Shown here one piece after another: positions 54,443-63,959 of a stretch of 64,000 nucleotides of DNA. The notes beneath the pieces were generated by a model. It did no database searches. It saw only the letters and a list, made by a program, of their open reading frames with translations, and had not been told where the DNA came from. Numbering within the stretch: the first letter of the stretch is position 1; each line of letters opens with the position of its first letter. The stretch lies in NCBI GenBank assembly GCA_017983675.1, contig JAGOAZ010000008.1, forward strand, positions 54,494 through 118,493, in the 5' to 3' direction. Origin of the DNA: Fluviicola sp. (GTDB lineage Bacteria > Bacteroidota > Bacteroidia > Flavobacteriales_D > Crocinitomicaceae). Both the position numbers and the translations under genes were made by a program.

Positions 54443-56143
54443 ATGAAAAATTGGTTACTAGTAACTGCTGCAATTTGTAGCATCAGTAGTATTGTTGGTC
54501 AAACCACAAATGAAGGTTCTTTGACAGGCAATATGGAAACTACGTTTCAATACCTAAATGCTGACTCGTTAATAGGCGCAACACAACCCGAATCAAAGGG
54601 GTTGATGAGTTCCTACATGAATGTCTTTTACCGAAACGGTAACTTTAAAGCAGGAATGCGCGTTGAGTCCTATTTGCCTCGTATTCAGGGATATCCAAAT
54701 CGTTTTGATGGAACTGGTTTAGGTATGCGATTTATCGGATATGCTAACGATTACATCGATATCACACTGGGTCATTTTTACGAACAATTTGGTCAAGGTA
54801 CAGCTTTACGTATTTATGAGGATCGAAATTTAGGATACGATAATGTACTAGATGGAGCAAGAATTGTTTTTAAACCAACCAAAGGTGTTCAACTAAAGGG
54901 TATTTATGGTTACCAACGTTATTCCTTTCAAAATGGAAGCGTTGTCAACTCTGAAGGAATCACACGTGGTGCAGATGCTCAATTTCATATCAACGATTTG
55001 ATAAAAAAATTGGATAAAAGTGGTGTGGATCTAACACTAGGCGGTTCATTTGTTAGTAAATATCAAGTTGATAATGATCCTGATTTTATTTTGCCACAAA
55101 ACGTAGGTGTTTATGGTGGTCGCGCAGATATCCGCTATAAAAAATGGACGATGAATGCAGAGTTTACACACAAGGAAAATGATCCTTCTGCAGATAATAA
55201 TTATAGTTATAACACTGGACATTCAGCAATTTTGAATGTTGGTTATTCGAAAAAGGGGCTTGGAATTGTTTTTTCAGCTAAATCAGTTGATAACATGAGT
55301 TTTCGTTCTGACAGAACAAAAGATTTACAAGACTTATTAATTAACTACTTACCGGCATTAAATAAAACTCATTCGTATAATTTAGTTGCAACTTTGTATC
55401 CATATGCTACAAGACCGGTTGGAGAAATTGCTTTTCAAGGGGAAGTATTGTACATGATTCCAAAAGGGAAAATCAACAAAAAATTTGGTATTCCTATTAA
55501 TATCAATTACTCATCTGCATTTTTACCTATCCAATCAACGAATGGCATCAACACCGCAGATTCTTCGCGTGTTACATACGTAGGTAAGCCATTCAATAAA
55601 AGTGACTCGTTGTTATGGCATGACTTTAATGTAAACGTTACTTATAAATTCAGTAAATCATTTTATATCATTGCTTCGTATTTCAACATCGCACTGAATA
55701 ACGATGTTTCTAAAATTTCAGGAGATGCTTCGGGATTAATTGTTTCCAATATTGGTGTCGCTGAATTTGGATGGAAAATCAATAAAAACAATAATTTACG
55801 CATGGAATTTCAAGCGTTGTTTACAAACAAAATTGATAAACTCAACGAAGACCAAACAATTTCAAGAGTGAGTAATGACAAAGGGAACTGGGCAACAATT
55901 GTTGCTGAATATTCTATCTCACCTAATTGGTTTTTTGCCGTAATGGATCAATACAATTACGGTAATAACAATCCTGATTTACGTTTGCATTATCTCATTG
56001 GAACAGTCGGCTATTTGAAAGATGCTACCCGCATTGCAGTCAATTATGGGCGTCAACGTGCAGGGCTTTTTTGTGTTGGCGGTGTTTGTCGTTTTGTGCC
56101 TGCTTCAAATGGTTTAACATTGACAGTTTCACATAGTTTCTAA
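54443..56143 (+). CDS. DUF6029-type outer-membrane beta-barrel protein
   Basis: A 566-residue protein with a signal peptide (ending VGQ) and many amphipathic strands, ending in LTLTVSHSF with the terminal Phe typical of outer-membrane barrels. It resembles the Bacteroidota DUF6029 family. A CVGGVC segment (about 545) carries two Cys near the C-terminus. It lies between tlpA and the Omp28 lipoprotein gene with gaps of 6 and 10 bp, so all three are probably one operon. Function unknown; it may be an outer-membrane partner of the two CxxC proteins. Confidence 0.78.
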   Translation: MKNWLLVTAAICSISSIVGQTTNEGSLTGNMETTFQYLNADSLIGATQPESKGLMSSYMNVFYRNGNFKAGMRVESYLPRIQGYPNRFDGTGLGMRFIGYANDYIDITLGHFYEQFGQGTALRIYEDRNLGYDNVLDGARIVFKPTKGVQLKGIYGYQRYSFQNGSVVNSEGITRGADAQFHINDLIKKLDKSGVDLTLGGSFVSKYQVDNDPDFILPQNVGVYGGRADIRYKKWTMNAEFTHKENDPSADNNYSYNTGHSAILNVGYSKKGLGIVFSAKSVDNMSFRSDRTKDLQDLLINYLPALNKTHSYNLVATLYPYATRPVGEIAFQGEVLYMIPKGKINKKFGIPININYSSAFLPIQSTNGINTADSSRVTYVGKPFNKSDSLLWHDFNVNVTYKFSKSFYIIASYFNIALNNDVSKISGDASGLIVSNIGVAEFGWKINKNNNLRMEFQALFTNKIDKLNEDQTISRVSNDKGNWATIVAEYSISPNWFFAVMDQYNYGNNNPDLRLHYLIGTVGYLKDATRIAVNYGRQRAGLFCVGGVCRFVPASNGLTLTVSHSF

Positions 56144-56153
56144 TTTATCGATT

Positions 56154-57101
56154 ATGAAAAAAATTAGTTTATACCTTGGTTTTATAATTGTTCTTTTTGC
56201 AGCAAATAGTTGTGATAAAGTAACAAATCCTTATCCCCCATCAAGTGGAGGGAATGGTGAAATTGATTGGAGTCTTTATCCAGCTGGTGATTCGGCACAT
56301 TATGCGCAAAATCAATGGCCTACTTTTTCAGCTAACACAAATATGCTCCGTAATGTGTTGATTGAAGATTTTACAGGACATACGTGTAACAGTTGTCCCG
56401 CAGCAGCAACTTTAGCGCATACATTAGAAACAAATAATCCAGGAAGAGTTTTTACTGCTGCAATTCATACCGGACCAACAGGAATGGGGCCATTACAAGC
56501 GATTCAATTACCAGATTATCCTACAAATTGGACCAACCTACAAGGATTAGAAATTGGAAAATACTTTGGTTCAATTCCAGGATCAGCATTTCAAGGAAAT
56601 CCAAGAGGAACAATCAACCGAACAAACATTGGAGGACAACTTACCTACCACCCTTCTGGTTGGACAAGTGAAGTAAATAGTATTATAAGTGGAAATGACT
56701 TGAAAACAAATTTACAAGCGCATAGTAATTATTACCCATCTACACGCGGTTACTTTTTACACACAGAGTTGGAATTATTAGCTACTTCCATCGTTGCTAG
56801 TCAATTGGCAGTTGTAACGTATTTGATAGAAGATTCAATCATTGGTGATCAAAAAATGGGGAATAATACTCACAACGCAACTTATGTTCACCGAGAAGTG
56901 ATGAGAGGTTGTATCGATGGAAAAGCTTTTGGAAGAAACCTTTCTGCAAATAACTTGGCACAGAATGGAAAATATTACTTGAACTACAGTTTTAAATTAC
57001 CTGAGGTATACGAACCAGAAAACATGCATGTGTTGATCTATGTTTATGATAAAACTAGCATGGAAATCTATCAAGTCATCGAACATGAAATTATAGAATA
57101 A
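56154..57101 (+). CDS. Omp28-like CxxC lipoprotein
   Basis: A 315-residue lipoprotein with lipobox AANSC (Cys20), then a thioredoxin-fold Omp28 domain with LIEDFTGHTCNSCPAA (Cys78, Cys81). It differs from the 51044-52828 protein in being a lipoprotein without a T9SS tail, but the NVLIEDFTGHTC / VVLEELTGINC motif shared between the two shows common ancestry. It is the last gene of the tlpA-DUF6029-omp28 operon, followed by a terminator at 57102-57133. Confidence 0.88.
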   Translation: MKKISLYLGFIIVLFAANSCDKVTNPYPPSSGGNGEIDWSLYPAGDSAHYAQNQWPTFSANTNMLRNVLIEDFTGHTCNSCPAAATLAHTLETNNPGRVFTAAIHTGPTGMGPLQAIQLPDYPTNWTNLQGLEIGKYFGSIPGSAFQGNPRGTINRTNIGGQLTYHPSGWTSEVNSIISGNDLKTNLQAHSNYYPSTRGYFLHTELELLATSIVASQLAVVTYLIEDSIIGDQKMGNNTHNATYVHREVMRGCIDGKAFGRNLSANNLAQNGKYYLNYSFKLPEVYEPENMHVLIYVYDKTSMEIYQVIEHEIIE

Positions 57102-57133
57102 AAAAAATGCTGTCTAAAAAGACAGCATTTTTT
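57102..57133. terminator. Convergent terminator between the Omp28 lipoprotein gene and the biotinyl carrier gene
   Basis: AAAAAATGCTGTCT and AGACAGCATTTTTT form a perfect 14-bp stem with a 4-A loop and flanking A/T runs. Confidence 0.93.
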
Positions 57134-57154
57134 TTGAATGAAACTATCGTATTT

Positions 57155-57625
57155 TTATTCGAATTCAATTAATAAACCACCTTTGTCAACCACGTCTTGG
57201 GCATTGATTGAAATGTGTTTTACTACACCTATTCCTTCTGCTTTCAAAACGTTTTCCATTTTCATCGCTTCCAGTGTAAGTAATGGGTCGCCTACTTGTA
57301 CTTCTTGTCCAATTTGAACTGCAATTCCAACAACACGACCTGGCATTGGAGCTTTCAATTGTTTCAACTTGCGCACTTTTGGTTTATCCAATCCCATAGA
57401 AGCTATCAATGCATCAAGGGGTTGTCCTTTTTTAACTTCAAAAACTCGGTGATTCAATTTGAGCGTCAACAATCCTTCTTCTTGGCGATTTGACATCACT
57501 TCACCACGGAATTTTTTTCCTTTATAGGTGATTGAAAAAAACTGTTGATTTTCCCATTTCAAATGAACCCCATCAGTATTGGTGATGAATTCTTTTCCGT
57601 CTAATTGCCAGTTTGAAGTTTGCAT
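57155..57625 (-). CDS. Biotin/lipoyl attachment carrier protein
   Basis: A 156-residue carrier protein. The C-terminal domain (about 85-156) has the biotinylation motif LEAMKMENVL (Lys122) and the KAPMPGRVVGIAV lead-in typical of biotinyl domains of acyl-CoA carboxylases. The first 80 residues are a beta-rich region resembling the alpha-subunit linker of propionyl- or methylmalonyl-type carboxylases. It is alone here, without its carboxylase subunits. A TAAATTTG -7 box (57642-57649) precedes it. Confidence 0.9.
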   Translation of the reverse strand: MQTSNWQLDGKEFITNTDGVHLKWENQQFFSITYKGKKFRGEVMSNRQEEGLLTLKLNHRVFEVKKGQPLDALIASMGLDKPKVRKLKQLKAPMPGRVVGIAVQIGQEVQVGDPLLTLEAMKMENVLKAEGIGVVKHISINAQDVVDKGGLLIEFE

Positions 57626-57744
57626 GTTAAAGCTTTTGAAACAAATTTAAAAACAATTTTAAGCAAATGCATGAATTTTCTTCCAAAATCAATGAAATCA
57701 AACAATTGAATTGGTATCTTCGAGACTTAAATCAAAAATTGAGC

Positions 57745-60354
57745 ATGAAAAAATTAGTATTCTTTATCGGACTTTCCCTGATAAGTTGTCATTCTATAAA
57801 AGAAAAATCGAGCGAAAAAAACAGTGAAAACACGGTTGTTGGGTCTACTGAAAATCAAGAAGTCAAAGAAACCGCATCGGTTTATCGCGCTAGTGAAACA
57901 GTATTGACCGATTTGATTCACACAAAATTAGAAGTGTCATTTGACTGGAGTAAATCGTGGATGTTTGGAAAAGAAACGTTGACTGCTAAACCTCATTTTT
58001 ATGCGACTAACCAATTAATTCTTGATGCAAAAGGGATGGAAATCAAAGCTATTAGTTTGAACGGTGCGCCTTTGATATTCCAATATGCGAATGATGTGTT
58101 GACAATTACATTAGATAAAACATATAAACGCAGCGAACAATACACAGTAGTCATTGATTACATCGCAAAGCCTGATGAACGCTTAACATCTGGTTCTTCC
58201 GCTATTTCGAGCGACAAAGGACTTTACTTCATTAATCCAAAAGGCTTAGAAAACAATAAAATGCCACAAATTTGGACGCAAGGAGAAACGGAAGCAAGTT
58301 CGGTTTGGTTTCCAACTATCGACGCACCAAATAGCAAAACAACGCAAGAAATTTTCATTACTGTTGATAACAAATATGTTACACTTTCGAATGGTAAATT
58401 AATTTCCTCGAAAGAAAATGGAAACGGAACACGTGTTGACCATTGGAAGCAAGAATTGCCCCATGCACCTTATTTATTCATGATGGGGATAGGGGAATTT
58501 AAAGTGGTGAAAGATTATTACACACGCCAGAATGGAACCCAAATGGAAGTGAATTATTACGTTGAACCTGAGTGGGAATCAAGTGCAAAAGCAATTTTTG
58601 GTGAAACTCCTGCAATGATTGATTATTTTTCAAAATTGTTAGGTGTTGAATATCCATGGGATAAGTATTCTCAAATTGTGGTGCGCGATTATGTTTCTGG
58701 AGCGATGGAGAATACCGGCGCAGTTGTATTTGGCGATTATGCATACAAAACAGCACGAGAATTATTAGATGGTAACGATCAGTCGACTATTGCACATGAG
58801 TTGTTCCACCATTGGTTTGGTGATTTGGTTACGTGTGAGTCATGGTCAAATTTATCATTAAATGAATCGTTTGCAAATTATTCGCAATACTTGTGGGATG
58901 AATTTAAATTTGGGAAAGACGAAGCAGATTTCCGTGCCCTAGAAGAGGCTGATGGTTATTATGCTTCTGCAGATCAAAGTGGTTACCATAATTTAATTTG
59001 GTTCGATTACAATTCACAAGAAGATATGTTTGACGGTCACTCCTATAACAAAGGAGGTCGTATTTTACACATGTTACGTTCGTATTTGGGTGACGAAGCA
59101 TTTTTCCTATCGTTGCAAAACTACTTGAAAACAAATGCATACCATCCAGCTGAATTTAATGAATTACGTTTGGCTTTTGAAGCCGTTTCTGGAGAAGATT
59201 TAAACTGGTTTTTCAACCAATGGTACTTAGACAAAGGTCATCCAACATTGGAAATCGATTATGCGTATGAAACAGCTGCGAAAAATGTTCGCCTCACAAT
59301 CAAGCAAGTGCAAGGCGATGAATTTAGAACATTCAAAATACCTGTAAACGTAACTGTTTTTGATGACCGTGGAGCAACAACGCAACGTGTTTGGATTGAT
59401 GAAAAAACGGAAAATATAGACCTAGCAGTTGTTGGCGCATTGAAAAATGTCATATTTGATGAACAAGCAATGCTGTTGGCGCGCATTGTTGAAACAAAAC
59501 CGCAAGACTGGTACATTCATCAATATTATAATGGTAAGAAGTATACGCATAGAAAAAATGCGTTTCAATTTGGCTTAACGACTCAAACAACGGCTACAGA
59601 TCAATTAATTTTAGATGGTTTAAAGGATCCGTTTTGGGATATTCGTGCTACGGCTATGAGCAATTATTCACGCTTATCATCTGATGCGAAATTACGTGCA
59701 CTGGCGATTATTAAATCAGCCGTTCAACGCGATGTGAATCCTCAAGTTAGAGCAGCTGCATTAACTGTGATTAGTACAAATGCAACAGCGGAAGAAGCGG
59801 AAGGATATATCGAAGATCGTATCAAGAACGACCAGTCATATGCTGTAATGAGCAAAGCATTAGAAGAATTGGCAAAAGTAAATGCGCCGAATGCCTTACT
59901 ATTTGCAAAAAAATTAGAAAACGAATCCTCTTCAAAAATGCTCAGTAGTATTTGCGGATTGTATGGTAAAGTTGGTTCACTAGACAACATGCCTTTTTTC
60001 GAAAAAGTATTGAAAAACAATACTGTTCAAGGTTCGGATAAATTAGAAGCCTTATTTGGATTTGTCGTAATCTTAACGAAACAAGATGCACTCATTCAAC
60101 GCAAGTATTTACCTATTTTAGAAGATCAAGGGAAAAATGGCGGCATGTATGCACAACTATTTTATCCTCAGTTCATCGGCTATTTATCTGATGCCTTAGC
60201 TAATAGCATTGTTGATTTGAAAGACAAAGAAGCGCAAGCAAAAAAATCAGGGAACACGAATTCAGAAGCAATTATAAAAGGAAAAAGAACAGAAGCAGAA
60301 GCATTACAGCATGATTATGAAATCATATTAAAAGCTTTTGATAAAAAAGATTAA
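57745..60354 (+). CDS. M1-family aminopeptidase, predicted lipoprotein
   Basis: The start is set at the ATG at 57745 because MKKLVFFIGLSLISC gives a lipoprotein signal (LISC, Cys15). The longer frame from 57667 would hide it. The 869-residue gluzincin has GAMENTGA (exopeptidase motif, about 318), HELFHHWFG (HExxH zinc site, about 350) and the second zinc ligand in NESFANY (about 372). An ERAP-type C-terminal helical region with repeat-like helices (about 600-869) follows. It probably degrades peptides at the outer membrane or in the periplasm. It converges with the next gene with no spacer. Confidence 0.95.
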   Translation: MKKLVFFIGLSLISCHSIKEKSSEKNSENTVVGSTENQEVKETASVYRASETVLTDLIHTKLEVSFDWSKSWMFGKETLTAKPHFYATNQLILDAKGMEIKAISLNGAPLIFQYANDVLTITLDKTYKRSEQYTVVIDYIAKPDERLTSGSSAISSDKGLYFINPKGLENNKMPQIWTQGETEASSVWFPTIDAPNSKTTQEIFITVDNKYVTLSNGKLISSKENGNGTRVDHWKQELPHAPYLFMMGIGEFKVVKDYYTRQNGTQMEVNYYVEPEWESSAKAIFGETPAMIDYFSKLLGVEYPWDKYSQIVVRDYVSGAMENTGAVVFGDYAYKTARELLDGNDQSTIAHELFHHWFGDLVTCESWSNLSLNESFANYSQYLWDEFKFGKDEADFRALEEADGYYASADQSGYHNLIWFDYNSQEDMFDGHSYNKGGRILHMLRSYLGDEAFFLSLQNYLKTNAYHPAEFNELRLAFEAVSGEDLNWFFNQWYLDKGHPTLEIDYAYETAAKNVRLTIKQVQGDEFRTFKIPVNVTVFDDRGATTQRVWIDEKTENIDLAVVGALKNVIFDEQAMLLARIVETKPQDWYIHQYYNGKKYTHRKNAFQFGLTTQTTATDQLILDGLKDPFWDIRATAMSNYSRLSSDAKLRALAIIKSAVQRDVNPQVRAAALTVISTNATAEEAEGYIEDRIKNDQSYAVMSKALEELAKVNAPNALLFAKKLENESSSKMLSSICGLYGKVGSLDNMPFFEKVLKNNTVQGSDKLEALFGFVVILTKQDALIQRKYLPILEDQGKNGGMYAQLFYPQFIGYLSDALANSIVDLKDKEAQAKKSGNTNSEAIIKGKRTEAEALQHDYEIILKAFDKKD

Positions 60355-63300
60355 TTAGAAGAAGGCTTTCAGTTCCATTCCTCCAGCATGTATCATCGGA
60401 GACAGCTGGCTTTTTCGACCTGAATACTGTATTGCTAATTGCAAACTTTTCGATATGGTTCGTTGATACCCAACGGACCATATTGCATTTTTACCCGTCT
60501 TCAAAGCTTCTAATAATTCAAATCCAAGCGGTGAATTGGCATTGCCTTGAAAGTCAATTTGAATAAAATTAAATTGGGCTTGTAAACTTCCTTTTTGCGT
60601 TTGGTTATATTTTACAGCACAGCCAATATCATTAATTTTTGCAAATTCCCCTCCAAGTTCAGCAGCATTTTGTTTTGTTGAAAACCGCGCGTCTAAACTT
60701 AAGCGCAATGTGGTTGTTGGTTGATACACCAAAGAGGGTTTCCATGTTAAATAATTCAACCGATAATTTCTCCCTGTTGTGTAATCAACAAACGATAGTT
60801 TTTCTCCTTTTTCAATTGATTGTAAAATACTCCATTCTTTTTTAATCGTGTAACGTGCATTAAAACTGTGACTTGTTTTGCTTTTTCCATCAAAGCCCGT
60901 TGCTAACAATAGTTTGGATTGCGTAACGTCGTATGCATAATCGCAGCCAAAGATTGCACTCGTTCGATTAAAGAAAATCAAGTGTTTCATACTTGACGAT
61001 GCACTTATTACATTTAAATTATCAATGCTGCCAACAAATGGATTATAGGCATTTACACCTTCAAAAAAATCTGTTTTCCGTTGAATGCGCAAACGACTTT
61101 GCGTCGAAAATCGTGCTAACTGTTTTTTTAAACCAGTTGCGGTCGCCCAAATCCGTTCTGGACGCAAAGAAAGTGATTGATTGAATTCGTTTGAATAGGT
61201 TTTAGTGTATTCATTGGAAGGTGTAAAAACACGAATGTAACTCGCCTGATCGGCGTATGCTGCAATCTCAAATTCATTCAAATCTTTTACATTGTCCCCA
61301 TTATAATCAACCCATGTGTAAACACCTTGTCCATCATTAACTTTAATGTATATAAATGCTCTTCGTTGCTCGAGGCCAGCGCCAACTTCATAAAATGTTG
61401 TCAACTGTACCGCATTTTTGAATAACCTTAGATCGTGGTCGATGCGTCCATTCGTTGAATTTTCAGGTTGTTGATTAATTAATGTACTGTCAATAATAGA
61501 CAACACGCGATAATTACCAATCAACAATAACCGTTGGTTTTTCCAATTATTCTTCGCCCATTCAATACTTGCCGTTCGTGCTTTTGCTGCCGATGAAAAC
61601 TGATTGGTGGACGTTCTACCATCAACACGTTCTCTATACGAAAGCCGGAATTCCCCAGCTGTTGAATCGCCAAAAGCTGCATATCCTTGGTAATCAAAAA
61701 ACGAATAGGATGCTTGTGTTAGTTGTTGATTCGTCGTCTTAAACGCATTCCATTCTTGATCCGCTTTGTATCCAACTTTCAACCATCGGTAATTTTTCGA
61801 AATATCAATTTTGTGTCTAAAAAACCGATTATTCCCGTCAGAAGAGGCTGCCAATAAACTTCCATCACCGAGTATGCGCAAGCCGTTTTTATTCCAATTA
61901 ATAAGCACTTGACTTTTTAAACCAGAAAAATCTGTTCCTATTTTATACTGTTGTGCATTCCATTCAACCGATCCAAACTGATTGTGTTTGAGCAAGGTTT
62001 TGAATGCTGAAAAAACTTGGTTGCCCTCATATAATTTATTGCGCGTGTTCCAATCACGATCAAATTCTACAGCTCTGTATTGTTCAATCGGTTGAAAAAA
62101 TGGATCCAATACTTCACATGCTAGTTCGTTTTTCCAGGACCATTTTTTTATGGAATCTCTTCCAAAAGGCATTACATGTGTTAGTTGCGCCCGAAATGAA
62201 TAACCATTATCGTCTCTACTATCTTGTTTCGAAAACGTATTTCTATCGTTTGTTGACATTGCGCCTTCTGTGAGAAATGATAGCCTTTCTGACAAGCGAA
62301 CGGTACCGCCAATAGCTAGCATTTGTTGTTTTTTGGGAGTAATTAACGTTGTTACTGGAGCATAATCCCCTTGTGCGATCCCAGCAACAGGTTGCACCCA
62401 TTTATAAACTCTTCCGAGCGCATTAAATTTTTCAAAGACGTAATCCCCATTGCCTTGTCCAACAAAAGAAAACGCCACTTTGTAAACCGCTAAAACAGGA
62501 TTTACTGACGCAACTAGCACAGAATCAAACCCAAGAGAGTCAACAAGTTGGTACATGACCAAATTCTCAGAAAACCCGACAGAATCAATGACAAAACTTC
62601 GGGCTAATTGCAAGCTGTCACCTATTGTTGCTAATAACCCTTTTTGTTCATCCGTCAAATTTTGTTGTAAGGGTTGGTTCTTTACATCTTGTTCCGAATA
62701 AGCATTGATCCACCAGTCCAATTTTTTGGATGTTCCAACAGTCGAAAATTGAAAAAGCGAACGGGCATAATTTTGATCTGCATATTGAAATTCAATGACG
62801 ATCCGAATATCTTTCGTGATTAAGTTTCGAGCAGTAAACGTAACTTCGGCAGTATTATAATCGATAACATAGTCGAATTCTTGACCGCGTTTCATCAATT
62901 TCCCATCAACAAATACTCGTTCCGTTCCAGAAAGCACGATGATAAATGGTTCGTTTTCATTTCCTCTCAAACGGTAGGGACCTTGATTTCCCTCAATTCC
63001 ATTGATAATTTGTCTGTTGAATTTTCCTTTCGATAAAGCACCGCTTACTTGCGATTTCACCGACCGATTTTTAGCTGTTTTCCACGTATATTCTCCTGTT
63101 AATCCTTGCCCTCGCTTTTTATACGTCATGAAGTAACCTTCCGGTTTACTTATCCAAAAATCCCCCACTGTCATTTTAAACTGATCGTTGAATAATTGAA
63201 CAAAGACTTGATCAAACTCCTGTAATTTATTGGTGTTACCTTCTGGTTGAATGGGTAAATTATTATCTGTTACGGCTGCTAATAATTGTAAGTTCGGCGC

Positions 63301-63798
63301 AATGTATCCAGATAATTCGAGGTTTAAATTAGCATTGACCGATAAATCTTGTTTGTTTCCAAATGATATTCCACGGGCAATACTCCCCGATTTTTTCAAG
63401 CCATTCGTTGCCATTAACTCTATTGGATCAACTGTTGGTGCAATTAAAAATAAATCACGGTTTCCTTTATTGACGCGATAGAGTTGCGTTGTATCCCTCA
63501 ATTGAAATTTACGCGCAAACGAAACTGGTAAAACGCGGTAGGTGATTGTTAGCGAATCTGCACATTTTTGAAGGATTAGAAGTTGTGCTTTCGCGAAATC
63601 AACCGTGTAATTCTGAGGTAAGATAAGTTGTTCCCCACAACGAACTACTAACGAATTTGGCAAGACCGATAAGCTGTCAAATTGAATACTTTTTGCTGAA
63701 AATGGTATTTTTTTTGTGCGTAAGGTGTTTAGCTGTCCCCATGTTATGTGGGAAAACAACAAGAAGAATAGTGTCCAAATAAGTTGTTTGAAACGCAT
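60355..63798 (-). CDS. Large outer-membrane protein with SprA-like motif
   Basis: A 1147-residue protein with a signal peptide (ending TWGQ), N-terminal beta-sandwich domains (about 20-350), and a long series of amphipathic strands ending in GGMELKAFF, the terminal Phe expected of an outer-membrane barrel. A GKLMKRGQEFDYVIDYNTA segment (about 304-322) matches in pattern the GIALMEGVDYTVDYNLG segment of SprA (about 685). It has no T9SS sorting tail, so it is likely inserted by the BAM machinery. Function unknown; a role alongside SprA or TamB-type transport is only suggested by the shared motif. Confidence 0.7.
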   Translation of the reverse strand: MRFKQLIWTLFFLLFSHITWGQLNTLRTKKIPFSAKSIQFDSLSVLPNSLVVRCGEQLILPQNYTVDFAKAQLLILQKCADSLTITYRVLPVSFARKFQLRDTTQLYRVNKGNRDLFLIAPTVDPIELMATNGLKKSGSIARGISFGNKQDLSVNANLNLELSGYIAPNLQLLAAVTDNNLPIQPEGNTNKLQEFDQVFVQLFNDQFKMTVGDFWISKPEGYFMTYKKRGQGLTGEYTWKTAKNRSVKSQVSGALSKGKFNRQIINGIEGNQGPYRLRGNENEPFIIVLSGTERVFVDGKLMKRGQEFDYVIDYNTAEVTFTARNLITKDIRIVIEFQYADQNYARSLFQFSTVGTSKKLDWWINAYSEQDVKNQPLQQNLTDEQKGLLATIGDSLQLARSFVIDSVGFSENLVMYQLVDSLGFDSVLVASVNPVLAVYKVAFSFVGQGNGDYVFEKFNALGRVYKWVQPVAGIAQGDYAPVTTLITPKKQQMLAIGGTVRLSERLSFLTEGAMSTNDRNTFSKQDSRDDNGYSFRAQLTHVMPFGRDSIKKWSWKNELACEVLDPFFQPIEQYRAVEFDRDWNTRNKLYEGNQVFSAFKTLLKHNQFGSVEWNAQQYKIGTDFSGLKSQVLINWNKNGLRILGDGSLLAASSDGNNRFFRHKIDISKNYRWLKVGYKADQEWNAFKTTNQQLTQASYSFFDYQGYAAFGDSTAGEFRLSYRERVDGRTSTNQFSSAAKARTASIEWAKNNWKNQRLLLIGNYRVLSIIDSTLINQQPENSTNGRIDHDLRLFKNAVQLTTFYEVGAGLEQRRAFIYIKVNDGQGVYTWVDYNGDNVKDLNEFEIAAYADQASYIRVFTPSNEYTKTYSNEFNQSLSLRPERIWATATGLKKQLARFSTQSRLRIQRKTDFFEGVNAYNPFVGSIDNLNVISASSSMKHLIFFNRTSAIFGCDYAYDVTQSKLLLATGFDGKSKTSHSFNARYTIKKEWSILQSIEKGEKLSFVDYTTGRNYRLNYLTWKPSLVYQPTTTLRLSLDARFSTKQNAAELGGEFAKINDIGCAVKYNQTQKGSLQAQFNFIQIDFQGNANSPLGFELLEALKTGKNAIWSVGYQRTISKSLQLAIQYSGRKSQLSPMIHAGGMELKAFF

Positions 63799-63909
63799 TT
63801 TGCTAAGATACTAACGAAATGGGAAAGAACTTAGTATACAACTCCTTGATTTCATTTTTGAAAATTTCCAAAACTTAGATTCAACTCATAAATGCAACTT
63901 AGGTAGCAA

Positions 63910-63959
63910 TTAAGCAAAGAGGGAAGAAAGTTCTTCCCTCTAAAAGGATAAATGCTTAA
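63910..63959. repeat. Nested inverted repeat near the window edge
   Basis: TTAAGCA (63910-63916) pairs with TGCTTAA (63953-63959), enclosing a perfect 11-bp inner stem AGAGGGAAGAA/TTCTTCCCTCT (63918-63928 with 63931-63941). It could be a minus-strand terminator for a gene beyond the window edge, though the T run is short. The remaining 63799-63909 shows nothing I recognise. Confidence 0.6.
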
